Positions 8,484 through 17,212 of a DNA stretch of 64,000 bases are shown in pieces. The translations under genes were made by a program, and so were the position numbers. Origin of the DNA: Alphaproteobacteria bacterium (GTDB lineage: Bacteria > Pseudomonadota > Alphaproteobacteria > Micavibrionales > Micavibrionaceae); the NCBI GenBank assembly GCA_020442425.1, contig JAGRKB010000010.1, positions 1 to 64,000 on the forward strand. The letters run 5' to 3'. Positions within the stretch are counted from its first letter, which is position 1. Each line of letters starts with the position of its first letter. The notes under the pieces were generated by a model that saw only the letters and a list, made by a program, of their open reading frames with translations, was not told where the DNA came from and did no database searches.

Positions 8484-9308
8484 ATGGTTTCAAAAAAATT
8501 CGGAAAAAAATCCCCCAATCAGAATGATGCTTTCGATGACGAAAGCCTCTTGGATGTTCTTATCAAAAGAAAGGGAGGGGTTCCGATGCCACCCTCTATG
8601 GCAAAGCTATTGATGATGGTCGCGGGATTGGCGGTTGTCGCGACAATATCAGCCGTTGCCTTCGCCACATGGCCCGGAGATAAATCCCGTGTTGATGAGG
8701 ATACACTCCCGATCATGCGCGCCGAGGACTCGCCGTTTAAAATTCAACCCGAGGAACCGGGAGGGATGGTCGTTCCGAATAAAGACAGCACCATTTTTGA
8801 AACTCTGAATGAAGAGCCGGAAGAAAAAACAGTTGAAAATCTGCTGGATGAACCCGAGGAACCCATCAAAAAAGAAGAAGTCTTTGCCGCAGATGACAAC
8901 GAAGAGGATGAGATTGCCCAACTGGTAGAAGAAGCAACAGCCGAACCTGTACAAGAAGTCAAGCCAACTCCGGTCGTTAAAAAAGAAGAGCCTAAAGTCG
9001 AACCAAAAATAGAGCCTAAAAAAGAAGAGCCAAAAGTAGAGCCGAAACCTGCTTTAGAAATGACATCAGGTAAATCTTATGTGCAGTTCGCCGCCGTAAA
9101 AAGTGATGCGGATGCCAAAGCCAAATGGTCAAAATTGCAATCTCAATATAGCGTGCTGAAAACTCTAGCCCTGCGCGTTCAAAAAGCCGATCTTGGTGCC
9201 AAAGGAACATTTTATCGCGTACAGGCAGGGCCGATGTCACTTGATCAAGCTCAATCTGTTTGTTCAAAAGTCAAAGACTCAAAAGGCGATTGCTTGGTGA
9301 TCAAGTGA
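8484..9308 (+). CDS. SPOR-domain membrane protein
   Basis: A single-pass inner-membrane protein of about 274 residues. A short basic cytoplasmic segment precedes a membrane helix (LLMMVAGLAVVATISAVAFA, about residues 40-60); then comes a long acidic, Pro/Glu/Lys-rich linker with repeated KKEEPKVEPK units, and a C-terminal SPOR domain (SYVQFAAVKSDADA to the end, with the typical FYRVQAGPM). SPOR domains bind denuded septal peptidoglycan, so a role near the division site is likely. The ATG at 8484 with GGAGAG 5 bases upstream is preferred over GTG 8472. Its stop overlaps the nagZ start. Confidence 0.88.
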   Translation: MVSKKFGKKSPNQNDAFDDESLLDVLIKRKGGVPMPPSMAKLLMMVAGLAVVATISAVAFATWPGDKSRVDEDTLPIMRAEDSPFKIQPEEPGGMVVPNKDSTIFETLNEEPEEKTVENLLDEPEEPIKKEEVFAADDNEEDEIAQLVEEATAEPVQEVKPTPVVKKEEPKVEPKIEPKKEEPKVEPKPALEMTSGKSYVQFAAVKSDADAKAKWSKLQSQYSVLKTLALRVQKADLGAKGTFYRVQAGPMSLDQAQSVCSKVKDSKGDCLVIK

Positions 9309-10273
9309 GCGGAGGAGACCGCCCACTACCGTTAGCTGCTGTTTTTTCAGTAGAAGGTGAAAAACTGAACCACGGAGAGAAGTCTATTTTCTCCGCCGCG
9401 CAACCATTCGGATTTATTCTTTTCGGGCGCAATTGCAAAAGCTCAGATCAATTAAAAAGACTGACCGACGAATTGCGTACCTGTGTCGGCTGGGATTGCC
9501 CCATTATGATCGATCAGGAAGGCGGGCGTGTCGCCAGAATGAAACCGCCTGAATGGCCTGACTTTAAGGCGGCTAAAGTTTATGGTGAGCAAATCGAATG
9601 CGGCGCTGGGGATGACTGCCTGACAAAGGATATGACATCGCTCGCCAAGATGCTTCTGGAGCATGGCATTGATGTCAATTGCTCCCCCGTTTGTGATGTC
9701 CTGACCGACAAAACACATGACATTATCGGCGACAGGGCCTATTCCAAAAATCCTGAAATCGTAGCCAAAGCTGCCATCAAAACAGCAAACGCTTTTCTAA
9801 GCGCTGGTGTAACACCCATTGTCAAACATCTCCCGGGTCACGGGCGCGCACTCGCAGACAGTCATTTGGAGCTTCCAATAGTGAATGCTTCACCGGAAGA
9901 ATTAGAAAAAACGGACTTTTACCCGTTTTCCCAAATAGCCGAACAACCCAACGCCATGAGCATCTGGGGCATGGTCGCACACATTATATATAGCCAAATT
10001 GACCCTGATTTGCCCTCAACCCTGTCAAAAACAGTAATTAATGACATAATTCGAGGGAAAGTGGGCTTTGAAAGCTTGCTGTTTTCCGACGATCTGGATA
10101 TGAAAGCATTAGAAAACTATGGATCGATTGCGCAAAGAGCCAATCTGTCCTTGCAAGCCGGATGTGATCTGGCTTTATATTGCTGGGCAAAGCTTGACAT
10201 TATGGAACAATTGGCCGCTGAACTTCCGCCGCTTTCGGCAAAAGGGTGGAACAGGTGGCATGGAATAAGATGA
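9305..10273 (+). CDS. nagZ: Beta-N-acetylhexosaminidase NagZ
   Basis: Cytoplasmic glycoside hydrolase family 3 enzyme that removes GlcNAc from recycled muropeptides. Visible hallmarks: PFGFILFGRN, DQEGGRVARM, GIDVNCSPVCDV, the substrate loop KHLPGHGRALADSH and the nucleophile region FSDDLDMKAL. The preferred start is GTG 9305, overlapping the upstream stop (GTGA); a TTG at 9260 would add 15 residues that do not resemble the family. The product of about 322 residues has normal length. The 3' end overlaps scpA by ATGA, so the genes are translationally coupled. Confidence 0.92.
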   Translation: MSGGDRPLPLAAVFSVEGEKLNHGEKSIFSAAQPFGFILFGRNCKSSDQLKRLTDELRTCVGWDCPIMIDQEGGRVARMKPPEWPDFKAAKVYGEQIECGAGDDCLTKDMTSLAKMLLEHGIDVNCSPVCDVLTDKTHDIIGDRAYSKNPEIVAKAAIKTANAFLSAGVTPIVKHLPGHGRALADSHLELPIVNASPEELEKTDFYPFSQIAEQPNAMSIWGMVAHIIYSQIDPDLPSTLSKTVINDIIRGKVGFESLLFSDDLDMKALENYGSIAQRANLSLQAGCDLALYCWAKLDIMEQLAAELPPLSAKGWNRWHGIR

Positions 10274-11130
10274 CAGAAGACAACACCGTTCAAAAACCCC
10301 CTGTTGAGTTTGTCGAGGATCAACCATCATCCTCGGCATCAGAGCCAAAGGAAGATCACGATGCACTTCTTTTGAGCCTTGATACGTTCGAAGGGCCAAT
10401 AGATGTCCTCTTGCAATTGGCAAGGGATCAAAAAGTTGATCTGACCCAAATTTCAATCCTGCAATTGGCGCGTCAATATCTGGCTTTTATCGACCGCGCT
10501 CAGCAACTATCACTGGATATAGCCGCCGAATATCTGGTGATGGCGGCTTGGCTGGCCTACCTCAAATCAAAACTGCTTCTACCAAAACAGGAAACGGATG
10601 AAGAAGAACCATCCGCCGAAATGATGGCCGAAGCTCTGGCCTTCCAATTGCGCCGTCTGGAGGCCATCAAGGATGTCGCCGACAAATTGAAAAACAAAAT
10701 GCACCGTCAATTGACAGTGTATGAACGCGGCGAGCGCGAAAAATTCACAGCCCCTGAACCTGATAAATATTCCGTAGACCTATTCCAGCTTCTGAAAGCA
10801 TACGGAGACATTACACAGAGACAAACATCAACACATTACAAACCATTGACATTCCCGGTTCTCTCCATGGAAGATGCAATGGCGCGGATGGTTAAAATGT
10901 TGGGACGTCTACCGCGCGCTGGAAACTCAAGCGTCTGGACAACACTCAAGAGTTTCATCCCTGAAAAAATCACAGACCCTCTATTTGCCAAATCCTCAAT
11001 AGCATCACTGCTAACCTCAGCTCTGGAATTGGCCAAACAAGGGAAAGTGGAAATTCGTCAGGATGATACATTCCGTCCGATTTACCTGCGGGCCGTAGAA
11101 CGTGATCCCGTTGTAACAGAACAAGCATAA
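10270..11130 (+). CDS. scpA: Segregation and condensation protein A
   Basis: Kleisin subunit of the SMC-ScpAB condensin complex. After a short disordered N-terminus the family start is clear: LDTFEGPIDVLLQLARDQKVDLTQISI, then EYLVMAAWLAYLKSKLLLP and the C-terminal winged helix (VEIRQDDTFRPIYLRAVE). The ATG at 10270 overlaps the nagZ stop; AGGTGG lies 11 bases upstream. Its partner scpB is normally next but here is separated by a binding-protein gene. Confidence 0.93.
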   Translation: MTEDNTVQKPPVEFVEDQPSSSASEPKEDHDALLLSLDTFEGPIDVLLQLARDQKVDLTQISILQLARQYLAFIDRAQQLSLDIAAEYLVMAAWLAYLKSKLLLPKQETDEEEPSAEMMAEALAFQLRRLEAIKDVADKLKNKMHRQLTVYERGEREKFTAPEPDKYSVDLFQLLKAYGDITQRQTSTHYKPLTFPVLSMEDAMARMVKMLGRLPRAGNSSVWTTLKSFIPEKITDPLFAKSSIASLLTSALELAKQGKVEIRQDDTFRPIYLRAVERDPVVTEQA

Positions 11131-11166
11131 GCGAAGAAACCTGATAGAAACAAGAGAGGGAATAAA

Positions 11167-11994
11167 TTGAAAGCTCTATTTTTAAGTCTACTTTGTTTGT
11201 TGGGCACTCTTGGTGCATCCGCCCATGCTGAGAATGAAGACTCTGCGTATGACCGTATAATTGCCAAAAATGAAATCGTATGCGGTGTTTTTCCATGGGA
11301 GCCTTATAAGGTTTATAACCCGATAACCAAAGAATGGAGCGGGTTTGGAATCGAAATTTATCGCAGAGCCTTTGCAACACTTGATTTGAAGATAACTTTC
11401 AAAGAGCTGGTTCTAGGAAATCAGGTGCAAGATTTAAATTCGGGGCTTGTTGATGCCATCTGTGACGACGGCCCTTGGACGATGTCTGCCGGAAAGTTTG
11501 TGGAATATTCTAACCCAGTCTACTACAGTATTGTATACCCTTATGTTCGCGCTGATGATCAAAGATTTAAAACCAGAGCGGACATGAATGCCAAAGATAT
11601 TCGCTTCACGGGGATTGATGGCGATTTATCCAGTGATCTGTCACAACGTTTGTTTCCGAATGCAACCTTGACAAGTATGCCAGCTATCACAAGTGTAGCC
11701 CAGCTCTTCGTGAACGTAGAAACCGGAAAAGCGGATGTAACTCTTTGTGATCCAGCGGCTTTTTCGGTTTATGAGAAAACTAATCCCGGAAAATTAAAGC
11801 CTTTATTCTCAGGCAATCCTATGGGAAAATATAAAGCTGTTGTTTCCGTTAAGAAGGGTGATTTCAAAATGTGGAATCTGGTTAATCAGGCAATAGATAA
11901 CGCCCAGACGTTTGGAATCGCAGACGAGGTATTGGATGGTTTTGATCCTGATCACAAATTGCTGATGAGAGTCAGAAGTCGCGCAGAGTTCTAA
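11167..11994 (+). CDS. Periplasmic solute-binding protein (SBP_bac_3 type)
   Basis: A 275-residue secreted protein with signal peptide ending AHA (cleavage about residue 20) and an amino-acid-binding-protein fold: NEIVCGVFPWEPY, WSGFGIEIYRRAF, GLVDAICDDGPWTMS and a C-terminal second lobe with TSVAQLFVNVETGKADVTLCDPAA. Family members feed ABC transporters or act as sensors, usually for amino acids; the ligand is not determinable. It starts with TTG 11167 behind AGAGAGGG. No transporter genes are nearby. It interrupts the usual scpA-scpB pair, with 36 bases before and 44 after it, and may be an insertion into the operon. Confidence 0.8.
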   Translation: MKALFLSLLCLLGTLGASAHAENEDSAYDRIIAKNEIVCGVFPWEPYKVYNPITKEWSGFGIEIYRRAFATLDLKITFKELVLGNQVQDLNSGLVDAICDDGPWTMSAGKFVEYSNPVYYSIVYPYVRADDQRFKTRADMNAKDIRFTGIDGDLSSDLSQRLFPNATLTSMPAITSVAQLFVNVETGKADVTLCDPAAFSVYEKTNPGKLKPLFSGNPMGKYKAVVSVKKGDFKMWNLVNQAIDNAQTFGIADEVLDGFDPDHKLLMRVRSRAEF

Positions 11995-12038
11995 GTGATA
12001 ATTTTCTGCTTATAGGTAGGGGAGAAAGTAAGTATAGA

Positions 12039-12899
12039 ATGGACCATAAAATGATTGAAAATTCAGAAGTAAGTAATGTGGAAGAAACCGAAGAAGATGC
12101 GGTCGTAGAAATCCAAGCAGAGGCAGAAATAGAATCCGAAGAAGAGGAAGCGGAATTCGAAGAAGAAAACGCGTTGGTGGAATTGGAAGATCCAGAACAG
12201 CAAAAACGCCTGATTGAAGCGCTGATCTTTGCGTCTCCTGAACCCGTTACGTTGCGCACCATCCAGTCTCGTCTCCCTGATAGTGCAGACTGTGGGAAGC
12301 TGTTACTGGACTTGCAAGAAGAATATGAAGAACGCGGTGTCAATCTTGTTCGCCTAGAAGATGCATGGGCATTCCGCACCGCAGCCGATATCGGCCCATA
12401 TTTGTCTTTGGCAAAAAAGCAGGAGAAAAAACTCTCTCGCGCAGCTCTCGAAACACTCTCGATTATTGCATACCATCAGCCGGTCACCCGCGCCGAAATC
12501 GAAAACATCCGTGGCGTTGCCACCAACAAAGGAACACTGGATGTTCTTCTTGAAGCAGGATGGATCAAGCCCGGCCGTCGCCGTGAAACGCCGGGACGCC
12601 CTGTAACTTGGATCACCTCGACAACCTTCCTCGATGAATTCGGAATTTCCGAATTGAAAGATCTCCCGGGATTGCAAGAGCTTAAAGCTTCCGGCTTACT
12701 GGATATCCGACCTGCCATCGAAACCATTCCGGGTGCATCCGATCTATTTGAAGGGCAAGACGGCAAACTCGAAGTGGAAGACGATGAAAATAACCCGTCC
12801 GAAGACTACGAACATATCGGCGAGTTTGATCAAATCACTGAGTCCGAAAGTAATGAAGACAACAGTGAAGAAGACGAACAACAAAAAGAAAGCGCATAA
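12039..12899 (+). CDS. scpB: Segregation and condensation protein B
   Basis: Partner of ScpA in the condensin complex. The first 50 residues are extremely acidic (Glu-rich), followed by the tandem winged-helix core: [66 protein letters not shown] second acidic tail ends the protein, so both ends are disordered extensions beyond the usual length of about 200 residues. tatA begins 2 bases after the stop. Confidence 0.93.
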   Translation: MDHKMIENSEVSNVEETEEDAVVEIQAEAEIESEEEEAEFEEENALVELEDPEQQKRLIEALIFASPEPVTLRTIQSRLPDSADCGKLLLDLQEEYEERGVNLVRLEDAWAFRTAADIGPYLSLAKKQEKKLSRAALETLSIIAYHQPVTRAEIENIRGVATNKGTLDVLLEAGWIKPGRRRETPGRPVTWITSTTFLDEFGISELKDLPGLQELKASGLLDIRPAIETIPGASDLFEGQDGKLEVEDDENNPSEDYEHIGEFDQITESESNEDNSEEDEQQKESA

Positions 12900-12901
12900 C
12901 C

Positions 12902-13096
12902 ATGTCTTTAGGTCCTTGGCAAATACTGCTTATACTGGCTCTGGTTTTTCTGCTCTTTGGCGCAGGCAAGCTGCCGCGCCTGATGGGGGATGTCGCAGAA
13001 GGGATCAAAGCCTTCAAACGTGGCATGAAGGATGAAACCGCGTCCAAAGATCAGGACAACAAAAACGCAAATAAAGACACAAGCAAAGAAGCGTAA
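12902..13096 (+). CDS. tatA: Twin-arginine translocase subunit TatA
   Basis: Small pore-forming Tat component that exports folded proteins. The 64-residue product has the N-terminal membrane helix ([20 protein letters not shown]) with the FGAGKLP hinge, an amphipathic helix ([20 protein letters not shown]) and a short charged tail. It is packed between scpB and tatB. Confidence 0.95.
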   Translation: MSLGPWQILLILALVFLLFGAGKLPRLMGDVAEGIKAFKRGMKDETASKDQDNKNANKDTSKEA

Positions 13097-13099
13097 TCC

Positions 13100-13444
13100 A
13101 TGCTGGATTTTAGCTGGTCCGAACTTCTCATTGTTTTACTAGTGGCAATTTTGGCTATTGGCCCGAAACAAATTCCCGACATGCTTTATGGGCTGGGGCG
13201 TATTGTTCGCCGCATGCAATACGTTCGCTTTGCGCTCTCCAAACAATTCGATGATTTTATGATACGTTCCGACTTAAAGGAAATGCAGGATCTCACCAAG
13301 CAAATGGGCATGCCAAAAACCTCCATTCTGGATGAAATAGAAGAAGACGGGAGAATGGATGTTCCCCCTCAAAAAATTGAGAAAAAGCCTCAAGTTCAAG
13401 GGGACTTGCTAAGCGACATTCCGACCACCAAAAAAGAGGGGTAG
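13100..13444 (+). CDS. tatB: Twin-arginine translocase subunit TatB
   Basis: Component of the Tat receptor complex with TatC. The 114-residue product begins MLDFSWSELLIVLLVAILAI with the GPKQIPDMLYGLGR hinge, followed by an amphipathic helix and a Lys-rich tail. It starts 3 bases after tatA and precedes tatC by 5 bases. Confidence 0.93.
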   Translation: MLDFSWSELLIVLLVAILAIGPKQIPDMLYGLGRIVRRMQYVRFALSKQFDDFMIRSDLKEMQDLTKQMGMPKTSILDEIEEDGRMDVPPQKIEKKPQVQGDLLSDIPTTKKEG

Positions 13445-13449
13445 GGCAT

Positions 13450-14244
13450 ATGGATCAAAATAGCCAGCAACCACTCTTCGACCATCTTGCAGAACTACGC
13501 AAAAGATTGCTCTGGTCAGCCCTTGTGATGGTCGTGGCTTCAATAGCAGCCTATGTTTTCTCCAAAGATATTTATGGATTTCTGGTGAAGCCTCTGGCCG
13601 ATGCTATGGGCCCGAATGATAGTCAACGCCTGATCTATACCAACCTGACTGAAGCATTCTTTACCTATGTGAAAGTCTCTTTTTTTGCAGGAACCTTCCT
13701 GACATTTCCGTTTATTGCTCTGCAAATCTGGAAATTTGTATCCCCCGGACTCTTTTCTCATGAAAAGAAAACACTTTTGCCGTTCCTGATCTCGATCCCC
13801 ATACTGTTTTTCTCGGGCGGAGCTTTGCTATACTATTTTGTCCTGCCAATGGCGTTTAGCTTTTTCCTTAGTTTCCAGTCCGCCGCCGACCAGACCGTGC
13901 TCCCCATCATGCTTGAAGCCAAAGTTGGGGAATATCTGGATCTGGTGATGATGCTGATCTTCGCTTTTGGCTTATGTTTTCAATTGCCGGTCGTGATGGG
14001 ATTATTGGGGCGGGCAGGCGTTATTACACCGCAAACTCTAATCACTAAGCGTCGTTATGCCATAGTAATCATGTTCGCACTGGCAGCATTTTTGACCCCG
14101 CCGGACATCATTTCTCAGGTTTGTCTGGCTGTGCCTTTACTGGGTCTTTACGAAATATCAATCCTTCTCGTTAAATATATGAATAATAAGACAAAAAATA
14201 ATAATGATATAAACAACAATATAAACAACGATGACGCCTCTTGA
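13450..14244 (+). CDS. tatC: Twin-arginine translocase subunit TatC
   Basis: Multi-pass membrane receptor for twin-arginine signal peptides. The 264-residue product shows HLAELRKRLLWS near the N-terminus, LTEAFFTYVKVSFFAG, FPFIALQIWKFVSPGLF, and six hydrophobic segments, the last ending with IMFALAAFLTPPD. The C-terminus is an unusual Asn-rich run encoded by AAT/AAC repeats (14180-14235). The last 14 bases overlap zapE. Confidence 0.95.
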   Translation: MDQNSQQPLFDHLAELRKRLLWSALVMVVASIAAYVFSKDIYGFLVKPLADAMGPNDSQRLIYTNLTEAFFTYVKVSFFAGTFLTFPFIALQIWKFVSPGLFSHEKKTLLPFLISIPILFFSGGALLYYFVLPMAFSFFLSFQSAADQTVLPIMLEAKVGEYLDLVMMLIFAFGLCFQLPVVMGLLGRAGVITPQTLITKRRYAIVIMFALAAFLTPPDIISQVCLAVPLLGLYEISILLVKYMNNKTKNNNDINNNINNDDAS

Positions 14245-15343
14245 TAGATATCACCACTTGCTCTCCAGAAAGAAGATCGATCCCGATCCTTTGCAGGAAT
14301 ACGCCGCGCAATCACTAAGTCGTCTTTACAATGAAGTGCTGGACTACGAAGACAAACGAAAAAGCTGGCGTCAAAAAATAGCCTTCTTCAATTTAAGAAA
14401 GATGCCCCCAAGAGGAGTGTATCTTCATGGCCCCGTCGGGCGAGGAAAATCCATGTTAATGGATATATTCTATGACTCTATCCCGCTGGGAATAAAAAAA
14501 CGCCGCGTGCATTTCCACCAATTCATGATCGAAGTTCATGACTACATCCATTCTCGCAGAGCCATTGAGGGAATTATCGAAGATATGGATGCTGCCTTGC
14601 CGTCATTGGCTCTTGTGATCTCAAATCGATCGCGCGTCTTGTGCTTTGATGAATTTCATGTGACAGACGTCGCGGATGCCATGATTTTATCCCGTCTTTT
14701 CACCGCTATGTTTGAGCAGGGAATTACTGTGGTCATGACGAGCAACTGGCCTCCGCAGGATTTGTATAAAGGCGGGTTACAGCGAGATCGCTTTATCCCG
14801 TTTATCAATCTGGTGAACGAACGCATGGAAGTTGTGACGGTCGACAGTCCCGTTGATTATCGGGCAAAAAAGCTTAAAGAAATGTCGGTCTACTTCGCGC
14901 CGCTCAATTCTGATACCCATAAACGGGTTGACGAATTGTTCCATAGCCTGACCGAAGGAACGGAAAGCTTGCCCGATCTTATCAACGTCAAAGGTCGGAC
15001 GATACAGGTTCCTGTTGCCGCCAAGGGCGTAGCCCGTTTCAGCTTCTCGCAACTATGCGAACGACCATTAGGCGCCGAAGATTATCTGGCAATCGCCAAA
15101 CGATATCATACAGTTTTTCTGGAGAATGTCCCTCGTCTAGGATATGACCGCCGCAACGAAGCAAAACGATTGATGACTTTGGTTGATGTTCTTTATGATA
15201 ACGGTCGTAATCTCGTGATGCTGGCCGAAGAAATGCCTCAGAAACTTTATACAGGTCACGATCATGCCTTCGAATTCCAGCGCACGATTTCACGACTGCT
15301 GGAAATGCAGTCTGACGCCTATTTTAACCGCCCAAAAAGCTGA
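14231..15343 (+). CDS. zapE: Cell division ATPase ZapE (AFG1 family)
   Basis: A 370-residue AAA+ ATPase. It has Walker A in LHGPVGRGKSMLMD, Walker B in VLCFDEFHVTD, a sensor-1 region VVMTSNWPPQDLY, and the family C-terminus (SQLCERPLGAEDYLAIAKRY, followed by the YDRRNEAKR region). In E. coli ZapE associates with the Z-ring; mitochondrial homologues act in protein quality control. It overlaps tatC by 14 bases, which suggests coupled translation. Confidence 0.9.
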   Translation: MTPLDRYHHLLSRKKIDPDPLQEYAAQSLSRLYNEVLDYEDKRKSWRQKIAFFNLRKMPPRGVYLHGPVGRGKSMLMDIFYDSIPLGIKKRRVHFHQFMIEVHDYIHSRRAIEGIIEDMDAALPSLALVISNRSRVLCFDEFHVTDVADAMILSRLFTAMFEQGITVVMTSNWPPQDLYKGGLQRDRFIPFINLVNERMEVVTVDSPVDYRAKKLKEMSVYFAPLNSDTHKRVDELFHSLTEGTESLPDLINVKGRTIQVPVAAKGVARFSFSQLCERPLGAEDYLAIAKRYHTVFLENVPRLGYDRRNEAKRLMTLVDVLYDNGRNLVMLAEEMPQKLYTGHDHAFEFQRTISRLLEMQSDAYFNRPKS

Positions 15344-15361
15344 TTCTAACGCACTCGGCAC

Positions 15362-15389
15362 TTGAAGTTTCATCGCTCTCGGCTAGAAT
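15362..15389 (+). promoter_or_regulatory. Candidate promoter giving a leaderless mRNA for the DUF2336 gene
   Basis: TTGAAG (15362-15367), a 16-base spacer and TAGAAT (15384-15389) are followed by the ATG only 6 bases later at 15396. No ribosome site precedes that ATG. The expected transcription start coincides with the start codon. Confidence 0.45.
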
Positions 15390-15395
15390 TACTTC

Positions 15396-16595
15396 ATGGG
15401 ACTATTTTCTTCATTATTTGGCAGTAACCGCTCAAAGCCAACCGATAACGGCTCTGCCTCTTCATTCGAAGAAGAAAAGAAGATCGCTCTGAATGGCTCC
15501 GAAGCCCAACGTCGGGAACTGGCTGTCTCACCCTCCACAAGCCGTGAAATCCTGTGCTATATGGCAGTCAAGGATCGGAACGAGGATATACGTTTTATTC
15601 TGGCGGAACGTCTCGCAAAATTATTGCCCGACCTTTCTACGGACAAGCAAGGGAAAGTATACAAATATATCGTCGAAGCCCTAAGCGTTCTGGCGCTGGA
15701 TGAAGTCATTAAAATTCGTGTTGCACTATCATCAGTTCTAAAAGACTATGCAGACGCTCCTCCCGATATTGTCAAGAAGCTGGCACGCGACATCGAGCGT
15801 CAAGTCTCGGAACCGATCCTAAGATATTGTCTGGCACTTCCCGATGAGGATCTACTAGATATTTTAAAAACTGCCCCAAAAGACTGGGCCATCGAAGCCA
15901 TCGCCGAACGTCCCGTTATCTCTCAACCCGTCTCAGGAGCAGTTCTTGATACAGGGAATATCAAAGCTGGCCATCGCTTGATTGAAAATAGCGGGGCAGA
16001 CATTTCCCTCGATGACCTGAAACGCATCGTGGAAAAAGCAAAAGATTATCCCGAATGGCAAAAACCGATAGCAATGCGAAAAAATCTTCCCAAGGAAATT
16101 ATGCAAGAACTAACAGGGTTTGTAGAAAAATCTGTGAAGACTATACTGTTGGATGCCACGGATTACTCTCAAGAAGAAATGGATGAAATAACAACGAATG
16201 TTGTCCGGCGCGTAGAGTTCGCAGATGAAAAAAGAGAGAAAGTCCAAGACCGCGTTTTGAGGTATTATAAAGAAGGGCGGCTGGATAACGAAATAATTCA
16301 AGATGCTTTGTCAGTTAGAGATACGGATTTCGTTATCTGTTCCTTGGCGGCTTTGATAGGAACCACAGCTCAGACCATCCGCGAAATTATCCAGATGAAA
16401 TCCGCCAAAGCCGTCGTAGCGCTAGCTTGGAAAGCGGGCCTATCGATGCGCACAGCTCTAAGATTGCAGCAGGAACTCGCGCAAATCCCACACACAGACA
16501 TTATTTATCCAAGAGGGGGAACGGATTATCCGCTGACAGACGATGATCTAAACTGGCAACTAGACTTTATGAATCTGGGGCAAACACAAAAATAG
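15396..16595 (+). CDS. DUF2336 domain protein
   Basis: The 399-residue product resembles alphaproteobacterial DUF2336 proteins: a short polar N-terminus, a helical HEAT-like region (REILCYMAVKDRNEDIRFILAERLAKLLPDLS; DEVIKIRVALSSVLKDYADAPPDIVKKLA), a YSQEEMDEITTNVVRR segment and a helical end. No catalytic motif is visible. In other alphaproteobacteria such proteins occur near flagellar or regulatory genes, but their function is not established. It stands alone after zapE. Confidence 0.75.
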   Translation: MGLFSSLFGSNRSKPTDNGSASSFEEEKKIALNGSEAQRRELAVSPSTSREILCYMAVKDRNEDIRFILAERLAKLLPDLSTDKQGKVYKYIVEALSVLALDEVIKIRVALSSVLKDYADAPPDIVKKLARDIERQVSEPILRYCLALPDEDLLDILKTAPKDWAIEAIAERPVISQPVSGAVLDTGNIKAGHRLIENSGADISLDDLKRIVEKAKDYPEWQKPIAMRKNLPKEIMQELTGFVEKSVKTILLDATDYSQEEMDEITTNVVRRVEFADEKREKVQDRVLRYYKEGRLDNEIIQDALSVRDTDFVICSLAALIGTTAQTIREIIQMKSAKAVVALAWKAGLSMRTALRLQQELAQIPHTDIIYPRGGTDYPLTDDDLNWQLDFMNLGQTQK

Positions 16596-16718
16596 ACATT
16601 TTTCAGTTCGACAAAGGGATTAGGGGGATTAGCGGGGGGATTATTCATTTTTAGCCGTTAACATAAACAGATCGACATTTTGAAAGAACATTAAATTAAA
16701 AACTTCTGGAGAGAGAAT

Positions 16719-17093
16719 ATGAATAAATCGCATAAAATCAATATGTTAGCAGTTTCCGTGTTGGCTCTAACCCTTTTTGCATTGCCTCAAGTGGCACAAG
16801 CGGAAGGCGGAAAAGCCGACTATAAAGCAAAAATTCAGGCCGCCCATCAAGAGAGGGTAGCAGACGCTAAAGACCGCCATGAAGAGCGCGTCGAAGAGGC
16901 CAAAGAGCGCCACGAGGAGCGTGTCGAAGAGGCTAAAGAGCGCCACGAGGAGCGTGTCGAAGAGGCTAAAGACCGTCATGAAGACCGTGTCGAAGAGGCC
17001 AAAGAGCGCCACGAAGACCGTGTCGAGGCCATAAAAGAAAAGCACCAGATGAAAATTCAGGATCGAAAAGATAAAATTTCAGCACACAGATAA
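16719..17093 (+). CDS. Secreted charged coiled-coil protein with 11-residue repeats
   Basis: The 124-residue product has a clean signal peptide (hydrophobic MLAVSVLALTLFALP, cleavage after AQA about residue 28). The mature part is almost wholly Glu, Lys, Arg, His and Ala and is built of five hendecads of the type RHEERVEEAKE, ending with a basic segment. An 11-residue period fits a right-handed coiled coil. I do not recognise a family; a periplasmic spacer or surface-binding role is only a guess. The ribosome site GGAGAGAG is 4-5 bases before the ATG, and a terminator follows, so it is a single-gene unit. Confidence 0.75.
   Translation: MNKSHKINMLAVSVLALTLFALPQVAQAEGGKADYKAKIQAAHQERVADAKDRHEERVEEAKERHEERVEEAKERHEERVEEAKDRHEDRVEEAKERHEDRVEAIKEKHQMKIQDRKDKISAHR
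16872..17036 (+). repeat. Five tandem 33-bp repeats inside a coiled-coil gene
   Basis: Five units start at 16872, 16905, 16938, 16971 and 17004. Units two and three are identical; the others differ by a few, mostly synonymous, bases. The in-frame unit length means copy-number changes would lengthen the protein without breaking it. Confidence 0.9.
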
Positions 17094-17117
17094 TTTTCTG
17101 ATAAATCAATTAACTAG

Positions 17118-17150
17118 AAAACACCCTTGTCGTGGATAATGGGTGTTTTT
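17118..17150 (+). terminator. Rho-independent terminator after the coiled-coil gene
   Basis: AAAACACCC (17118-17126) pairs with GGGTGTTTT (17141-17149) across a 14-base loop and is followed by T residues. Confidence 0.8.
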
Positions 17151-17212
17151 TAATTGCATAATTCGCCTTGAGTGGCTAAAAATTAAAAAAAAGACCAAAC
17201 AGGGGTAATTAA

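Noticed and set aside
16872-17036. CRISPR-like array
   Set aside because: The 33-bp units are directly adjacent with no unique spacers and form an open reading frame.
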